Origin: Dialister sp. CAG:486
GTDB taxonomy: Bacteria; Bacillota; Negativicutes; Veillonellales; Dialisteraceae
Direction: 5' to 3'
Length of the DNA: 40,604 bases
Assembly (NCBI GenBank): GCA_000434475.1
Contig: FR879610.1
Coordinates: 1-40,604 of the forward strand
The notes beneath the pieces were generated by a model. The model saw only the letters and a program-made list of their open reading frames with translations, was not told the DNA's origin and did not search any database. This document shows, in pieces, positions 35,637 to 40,604 of this stretch (positions are counted from its first letter, which is position 1; every line of letters starts with the position of its first letter). A program made the translations under genes and the position numbers.

Positions 35637-37802
35637 ATGACAGGGAAAAGAAAATTGGTTATGGCTTTGACGGCTGTATTGGCATTGACTGGGGGAATCA
35701 GTGGACAAGCCGCATTCAGCAATACATTGGACGAAGTCATTGTCACTGCAGAGAAAGATCAAGTGGAAGCGAAAGTATTGCCCAGTGGTTTCGAAAGAGA
35801 AGAAACCTCTTTCGGATTGACAGGGGAGCAGGACATTATGACAGTGCCCTATACGGCCCAGAGCATTTCAGCGAAATCCATCGAAATGATGGCTGCTCCT
35901 ACAGGACAAATCGGACAGGTGCTCACCAATGTACCCTCCATTCGCACCGGGACTTCGCTGATTAAGACCGATTTTTCCATGCGTGGCATGCTCGCGAATG
36001 GTTCTGCCATGTATTTGAATAATATTCCTAGTTTCTACACCATGTGCATTGGGCCAGTTACAAACACCATTGAACGGGCAGATGTATTGGTAGGACCTGC
36101 AGCGACGCTCTCTGGTTCTGTGCAATCCGATAATGGACCGGATGGTGGGCAGCCTGGGTCTGTGTACCTCTACACCAAACGGGCCGGTGAAGCAGATTTC
36201 AATCATGTGACCCTGTCTAACAGTGGCTATGGTGACTGGGGGGAACAGTTTGATATCAGCCGTACTAAACTGGGAAGTGATGGATCTTGGGGTGTCCGTG
36301 TATATGGCATGCATGATAAAGGCGGGATGTCTATTTCAGGAGCCAGAAGAGAGAAGAACAATATCTCTGTAGATGTGTCTCATGAAACGGAAAAAAGCAA
36401 AACCAATTTCTATGCGGGTTATGTGGATGAACGATTGAACGGCACAGAACGACGCTTCGCGATTTCCCGCAATTCTCGTTGGGTGCCTAAGGCTCCCGAT
36501 GCCAGCAAGAGTTATGATGATCCCAATGCCATGTACAGTGACTGGTATGGCTGGCAGACGACCCTAAACCACGAGCAGAAAATAAATGACAACTTGAGCT
36601 GGTTCCTCAATGCAGGAATGAATGATATGACCAATCGGCGTATGATTTATAAAAGCCAAATTACGATTGATGATATGGGAGATATTAAGAAAACAAAGAT
36701 CTGGTCTCAGTATTTTCTTTTGAAAAACAAATATGCGCAGGCTGGCTTGAAATGGAAGGTCCATACGGGTGCTGTAGAACATAACCTGGTATTCTCTGTG
36801 GATCGTTCTCATCGTATTATGTATAACAACAATACCCATATCGATGGGTTCAATGAACATGTATCCGGGAATATTTACACCGGTATTCATTTTAAGCCAT
36901 CCATTTATGATTTTGATAATGCGTATTCTCTGGGCAAAATGTTCATGTACCAGGAAATGGATACCAGCTTGAATTTCATGGATACCATGAAAGCCGGGAA
37001 ATGGTCCATTTTAGCGGCTGGTACTCGTCGTCATGGGAATTACAGAGGCAAGAAAGCGGCTAATAACATCAAAGACAACCAGTTCTCTCCGACTTTCGGT
37101 GTTTCTTATCAGCCAAATGAAAATCTGTCTTTCTATGGTGCCTATGCAAAATCTACTACGAGAGGCGTACCGGTTTCCGACCCAACGTATCAGAATAATG
37201 GCGAAATCCTGGATGCTGTGAAAGTGACACAGAAGGAAGTTGGCGTGAAATATAAATGGGATAAAATGTATGCTACTATTTCCTATTTTGATACCACACA
37301 GCCGCAGTATCTGGATGTGAAAAAGCAGGGGAAAACTTTCTATTTACTGGATGGTAAGAATCATTACAAAGGCATCGACTTCAATATCACAGGACAAATC
37401 GCTAAAAAATGGAATGTTTTTGGTGGCTTTGAATATTTGAATGCTAAAGTAGAAGGTGGTACTTATGATGGCTGCCATACGGATAGTTCTGCGAAATGGA
37501 GTGCTGTATTGGGAATGGAATATATGCCAAATGCGGACTGGAGCATTTCCGGTCGCATGAACTATGTGGGGAAAGGCATTATTAATAGAACCGATAAAAC
37601 AGAATTAGAAGTACCGTCATCTACCGTAGTGGATCTCTTTGCAAAATACAAAACCAGCTGGGGGGATGTGCCTGTGACTCTGTCTGCTGGCTGTTACAAT
37701 GTATTCAACCGCAGCTATTGGGCACTTCAGCCAGGTCAGGACAATAAACTTCTTCTTTCCTCGCCAAGATCTTTCATCTTGTCCGCTTCCTTTGATTTCT
37801 AA
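35637..37802 (+). CDS. TonB-dependent outer-membrane receptor (siderophore type)
   Basis: The product is 721 aa. A signal peptide (about 1-26) is followed by a TonB box DEVIVTA (32-38), a plug domain (about 55-185, with MTVPYTAQSISAKSIEMM, FSMRGM, IERADVLVGPAATLSGS and a PGSVYLYTKRA end), and a 22-strand-type barrel rich in alternating aromatic strands. It ends in Phe (SFILSASFDF), the outer-membrane assembly signal. It resembles the siderophore-receptor subgroup, but the ligand is unknown; a heme or other tetrapyrrole is possible. GGGAGGAATCTAGG precedes the ATG. It has its own leader but surely works with the FecBCD-type importer upstream. tonB/exbBD are not in the window. Confidence 0.95.
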   Translation: MTGKRKLVMALTAVLALTGGISGQAAFSNTLDEVIVTAEKDQVEAKVLPSGFEREETSFGLTGEQDIMTVPYTAQSISAKSIEMMAAPTGQIGQVLTNVPSIRTGTSLIKTDFSMRGMLANGSAMYLNNIPSFYTMCIGPVTNTIERADVLVGPAATLSGSVQSDNGPDGGQPGSVYLYTKRAGEADFNHVTLSNSGYGDWGEQFDISRTKLGSDGSWGVRVYGMHDKGGMSISGARREKNNISVDVSHETEKSKTNFYAGYVDERLNGTERRFAISRNSRWVPKAPDASKSYDDPNAMYSDWYGWQTTLNHEQKINDNLSWFLNAGMNDMTNRRMIYKSQITIDDMGDIKKTKIWSQYFLLKNKYAQAGLKWKVHTGAVEHNLVFSVDRSHRIMYNNNTHIDGFNEHVSGNIYTGIHFKPSIYDFDNAYSLGKMFMYQEMDTSLNFMDTMKAGKWSILAAGTRRHGNYRGKKAANNIKDNQFSPTFGVSYQPNENLSFYGAYAKSTTRGVPVSDPTYQNNGEILDAVKVTQKEVGVKYKWDKMYATISYFDTTQPQYLDVKKQGKTFYLLDGKNHYKGIDFNITGQIAKKWNVFGGFEYLNAKVEGGTYDGCHTDSSAKWSAVLGMEYMPNADWSISGRMNYVGKGIINRTDKTELEVPSSTVVDLFAKYKTSWGDVPVTLSAGCYNVFNRSYWALQPGQDNKLLLSSPRSFILSASFDF

Positions 37803-37932
37803 ATCAGATTCGGCTATTCAATCAATGTTTCCTTAAGCAGCAGATGTGAGTCCAGTTTTGTGCGCTAATATGGGAGACATGCTAGAAATCATGTATCATT
37901 AATGAATGAGAAACTGAGTCATATCCGCAAAG

Positions 37933-37964
37933 AAAAAACTCCATGCGAAGGCATGGAGTTTTTT
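37933..37964. terminator. Terminator after the TonB-receptor gene
   Basis: AAAAAACTCCATGC, GAAG loop, GCATGGAGTTTTTT, with A and T runs on both sides, so it can also end the minus-strand ilv transcript. The core hairpin matches that at 29591-29627. Confidence 0.9.
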
Positions 37965-38108
37965 GTGTGCGGATCCGTGTGAACAGGGAAGCCCCATGGG
38001 CAGGCCGAAAGGAGGATACGAACAAGTCAGAGATCAGATATCAGACGTTAGGCATCTGACACTTGACAACTGTCATTTGTCGCCTCATCCCTAGCCGCCA
38101 GACACTCA
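37965..38108. other. Intergenic stretch with degenerate CAGATATCAGACG words
   Basis: The 306-base gap between the receptor gene and ilvB holds a worn end of the 159-bp element (TTCAATCAATGTTTCC at 37817-37832), the terminator at 37933, and from about 38028 a run of related words (CAGAGATCAGATATCAGACG, GCATCTGACACTTGACAAC) like those between murD and murG. I see no gene. Confidence 0.5.
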
Positions 38109-39788
38109 TCACGAATCCTTTACATCGATGTCCTTTTCTCCGAGCCCCGGGACGAAGACGTCGATGCCTTTTCCGGCTGCGACCATAGGGACGACCATGT
38201 CTTTGGGCGGGATGGCTGTCTCGATGACGTAAGGCTGATCCATCTTCATGGCTTTTTCTACCGCGGAGACGAGCGCATCCGGCGTGGAGACATGTTCACC
38301 GGCAAGGCCGAAAGCGGCTGCATATTTCACGAAGTCTACATACGATGGAAGATTGCATGCCATGTAGCGTTCGTTATATCCGGTCTGCTGCAGCTGGCGG
38401 ATCATGCCGAGGCCGCTGTTGTTGAAAACGATAACGATCACCGGGATATGATAGGAGGCGAGGGTGAAGAGTTCGCTGCCTGTCATCTTGAATCCGCCGT
38501 CACCGGCTACGAGAAGAACGGTTTTTTCCGGTTTCGCCAGCTTTGCGCCCATAGCAGCCGGCAGTCCGAATCCCATGGTGCCAAGGCCGCCGGAGGTGAT
38601 GAGCTGGTGGGCGTACTCGACTTTGAGATGCTGCGCGGTGAACATCTGGTGCTGTCCGACGTCGGTGGCACAGAGATAGTCTTTCCCTTTGAGCAACGGA
38701 TTCAGCGCTTGAATGAAGAGGGGAGCCGTATTATCCCCGTAGTCTTCATCCATCGAAGGCCAGGTGAGGATCTTGTCCCACCATGCGGAAATGTCATGAG
38801 GAGAGGAGCCTCTTTCGAGCATATTGATGATGGTACGCATATCACCTGCGATATGAATGCGGCTGTCTATATTTTTATGAAATTCAGCGGGGTCGATATC
38901 GACATGGATGATGGTCTTGCCTTGGCTGTACGTTGCGCGGTCACCCGTTTCTCTGTCATTGAAACGGCTGCCTAGTGCAAGAATGACATCCGCTTCGGCG
39001 AGTGTGCGGTTCGCACGTTCATGTCCGTGAAGACCAGCCATGCCGAGGTACTGCTTGCGGTAGGAGCTGATACAGCCGAGTCCCATGAGGGTGCTCGCGC
39101 AGGGGAGATTCAGCTTTTCCGCGAGATGCACGGCTTCATACTGGGCGCCGGAAATGGCGACGCCGCCGCCTACGAACATGACTGGGCGTTTGGCTTTGCT
39201 GAGGGCATCAATGGCAAGATCGATACGCATGGGATCGGGGGCTTTCGGAGAGAGGGCCGGGAGCTTTCTTCCCTGATACTCGATCATGGCTTTCTGCACA
39301 TCATTCGGTACATCGATCAGTACAGGCCCCGGACGTCCGCTTCTGGCGATCTGGAAGGCAAGATGCATGGTCTGTTCCAGTTCTTCCGGCTTATTCACAA
39401 GGAAATTCTGCTTCGTGATCGGCATAGTGATGCCGCAGATGTCGACTTCCTGAAAGGCATCGTGGCCGATGGTGCTGCGCTTCACCTGTCCGGTGATGGC
39501 GACGACCGGGATCGAGTCGAGGAAAGCATTCGCAAGGCCGGTGACGAGGTTCGTCGCCCCGGGGCCGGAGGTCGCGCAGCAGACACCGACAGTACCGCTC
39601 GCTCTGGCATAGCCGTCGGCAGCGTGCGCTGCGCCCTGCTCATGCGCGGTCAGGATATGGCGGATCGATGTCTCATCACGCAGGGCATCGTAGAAGGGGA
39701 GGATAGCGCCGCCCGGATAACCGAAAATAGTGGAAACGCCTTCTGCCTCAAGGCATTTGACCATGACTTCTGCACCTGTCAATTTCAT
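38109..39788 (-). CDS. ilvB: Acetolactate synthase large subunit
   Basis: The product is 559 aa. This ThDP- and FAD-dependent enzyme makes acetolactate and acetohydroxybutyrate, the first common step of branched-chain amino-acid synthesis. The N-terminal domain has GYPGGAILPFYDAL and the catalytic Glu region AHEQGAAHAADGYARASG; the middle domain MFVGGGVAISGAQYEA; the C-terminal ThDP-magnesium motif is GDGGFKMTGSELFTLASYHI followed by FNNSGLGMIRQLQ. ATG 39788 is preferred because GGAGGTAA lies just upstream, inside the end of ilvN; the longer frame lacks a ribosome site. It follows ilvN with one base between stop and start, so the two are coupled. Confidence 0.97.
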   Translation of the reverse strand: MKLTGAEVMVKCLEAEGVSTIFGYPGGAILPFYDALRDETSIRHILTAHEQGAAHAADGYARASGTVGVCCATSGPGATNLVTGLANAFLDSIPVVAITGQVKRSTIGHDAFQEVDICGITMPITKQNFLVNKPEELEQTMHLAFQIARSGRPGPVLIDVPNDVQKAMIEYQGRKLPALSPKAPDPMRIDLAIDALSKAKRPVMFVGGGVAISGAQYEAVHLAEKLNLPCASTLMGLGCISSYRKQYLGMAGLHGHERANRTLAEADVILALGSRFNDRETGDRATYSQGKTIIHVDIDPAEFHKNIDSRIHIAGDMRTIINMLERGSSPHDISAWWDKILTWPSMDEDYGDNTAPLFIQALNPLLKGKDYLCATDVGQHQMFTAQHLKVEYAHQLITSGGLGTMGFGLPAAMGAKLAKPEKTVLLVAGDGGFKMTGSELFTLASYHIPVIVIVFNNSGLGMIRQLQQTGYNERYMACNLPSYVDFVKYAAAFGLAGEHVSTPDALVSAVEKAMKMDQPYVIETAIPPKDMVVPMVAAGKGIDVFVPGLGEKDIDVKDS

Positions 39789-39789
39789 C

Positions 39790-40329
39790 TCATTTACCTC
39801 CTGCAGGGTCATACTGCTCAGGCCATTCATAGCGAGAGCCATCTAAAATCAAAGCTTCATCACCGCGAGCCAGAGCGACGACGCCTGTCTGGACCATTTC
39901 GACGATGCCGTAACGGCGAAGGGCATTCACGAACGCATGGAGCTTGTCTTCGCTACCGGTATTCACGAATGTCATGCTGTCACCGGTGATGTCGATGGCA
40001 TGGGAGCGGAAAGCAGCGGCGAGCTGCAGGATCTCCATCCGCTTATCACCGGCGTGCACCTTGATGAGGAGCATGCTGCGAAGGGCGCTTGTTTCTTTTT
40101 TGAGGACTGTGATCTTCTCGACTTCGCTGATCTTTTCGACCTGGCGGGAGATCTGATCTACGGTGCGGTCATCCGCATCGACGGTGATCGTAAGGCGGGC
40201 ATAGCCCGGTTTTTCTGTGGTGCCGCTCATCAGACTGTCGATATTGTAGCCGCGGCGCGAGATCAGTCCGGTGATCTTGGAGAGCACACCCGGACGATTG
40301 TGTGCGATGATGGATAGTAATTGCTTCAT
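39790..40329 (-). CDS. ilvN: Acetolactate synthase regulatory small subunit
   Basis: The product is 179 aa. It activates the large subunit and confers valine feedback. The N-terminal ACT domain (about 1-75) starts MKQLLSIIAHNRPGVLSKIT and contains GLISRRGYNIDSL; the C-terminal domain has LLIKVHAGDKRMEILQLAAA and FRSHAIDITGDSMTF, typical of IlvN/IlvH. AAGGAG supports ATG 40329; an in-frame extension to 40398 has no support. ilvN precedes ilvB here, the reverse of the common ilvB-ilvN order. No T-box or clear peptide attenuator is visible in the 110 bases before it; an imperfect hairpin (GGCGCAT/ATACGCC) lies near 40391-40411. Confidence 0.96.
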   Translation of the reverse strand: MKQLLSIIAHNRPGVLSKITGLISRRGYNIDSLMSGTTEKPGYARLTITVDADDRTVDQISRQVEKISEVEKITVLKKETSALRSMLLIKVHAGDKRMEILQLAAAFRSHAIDITGDSMTFVNTGSEDKLHAFVNALRRYGIVEMVQTGVVALARGDEALILDGSRYEWPEQYDPAGGK

Positions 40330-40438
40330 GAGGGCTCCTTTTTGATATGAGGAATGAGTCGTGAAAGGTTCGAGATGTGCAGGGGAAAGGCGGCGCATAA
40401 AAAGATACGCCGTGTCATTTTACTTATGGGAAACTCAG

Positions 40439-40597
40439 GGAAACACTGATTCAATCGTTGTCAGATTTTACTCTTGAATTTTTATGCATAGCGAGGAATC
40501 ACCTGACGCGAATAGCGAGCTATTTAAGGAAGGCTATGACGAAGCTATGTATAAAAATTCTTGTAGAAGCTGACTCTGCGATTGAATCAGCGTTTCC
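40439..40597. mobile_element. 159-bp near-palindromic MITE-like element, copy 2
   Basis: It has the same length and ends as copy 1 (GGAAACACTGATTCAATCG ... CGATTGAATCAGCGTTTCC, one mismatch between arms). TTTTTATGCATAGC and GCTATGTATAAAAA pair inside, and the centre CTGACGCGAATAGCGAGCTA is shared. It lies upstream of ilvN on the minus strand. It has no open frame. Confidence 0.85.
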
Positions 40598-40604
40598 CCA
40601 GAGC

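Noticed and set aside
40330..40438. T-box or leader-peptide attenuator for ilvN
   Set aside because: No T-box core, no branched-chain codon run and no terminator hairpin on the minus strand.

Overview
The window reads as a chromosomal segment of a diderm Firmicute, most likely a member of the Negativicutes (Veillonellaceae, Dialister-like). The core genes and gene order are Firmicute-like (mraZ-rsmH-ftsL-mur, nrdR, an ACT protein next to hom). Yet there are outer-membrane traits: heptose genes for lipopolysaccharide (gmhA, gmhB) and a TonB-dependent receptor. The genus is an inference; no rRNA or tRNA gene was seen.

Layout. (1) Bases 1-1000 hold a small secreted protein and a remnant of a response-regulator receiver domain. 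(2) Bases 1000-9590 hold uvrB, uvrA and uvrC, the complete UvrABC excision nuclease, with repeat-packed spacers; uvrB is bracketed by copies of one composite repeat with a 344-bp period. (3) Bases 9826-23927 are a division and cell wall (dcw) cluster: mraZ, rsmH, ftsL-like, murE, murF, mraY, murD, murG, murC, ddl, ftsQ, ftsZ. ftsI/spoVD, ftsW, murB and ftsA are absent from it, and several of the junctions where they might be expected carry repeats. mraZ and murD are each frameshifted by a short imperfect tandem duplication (35 bp and 44 bp). (4) Bases 24142-29539 hold nrdR, gmhA, gmhB, an rRNA methyltransferase, an ACT-domain protein, hom and thrB. (5) Bases 29640-37965 form an AT-richer accessory block: a LysR regulator, a lone nitrogenase-component-1-like protein, a FecB/FecC/FecD-type ABC importer and a TonB-dependent receptor. 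Nearly identical hairpin terminators lie at its two edges. (6) On the minus strand are ilvN and ilvB (acetolactate synthase), in the less usual order.

The mur genes carry UDP-MurNAc through to lipid II (D-Ala-D-Ala from ddl, stem peptide from murC/D/E/F, lipid steps from mraY/murG), while ftsL, ftsQ and ftsZ serve the divisome. The MurE DNPR motif points to meso-diaminopimelate. Block 5 looks like one uptake-and-processing system: receptor, periplasmic binding lipoprotein, permease and ATPase import an iron chelate or tetrapyrrole-like ligand, and the nitrogenase-like protein probably acts on it or on its metal. No NifH-like reductase is present in the window. This block is the best candidate for an undescribed system.

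The intergenic DNA is unusually rich in repeats: a 159-bp near-palindromic MITE-like element (two copies), a 243-bp element flanked by a 10-bp direct repeat, and several palindromic word families. No CRISPR array and no transposase gene was seen.
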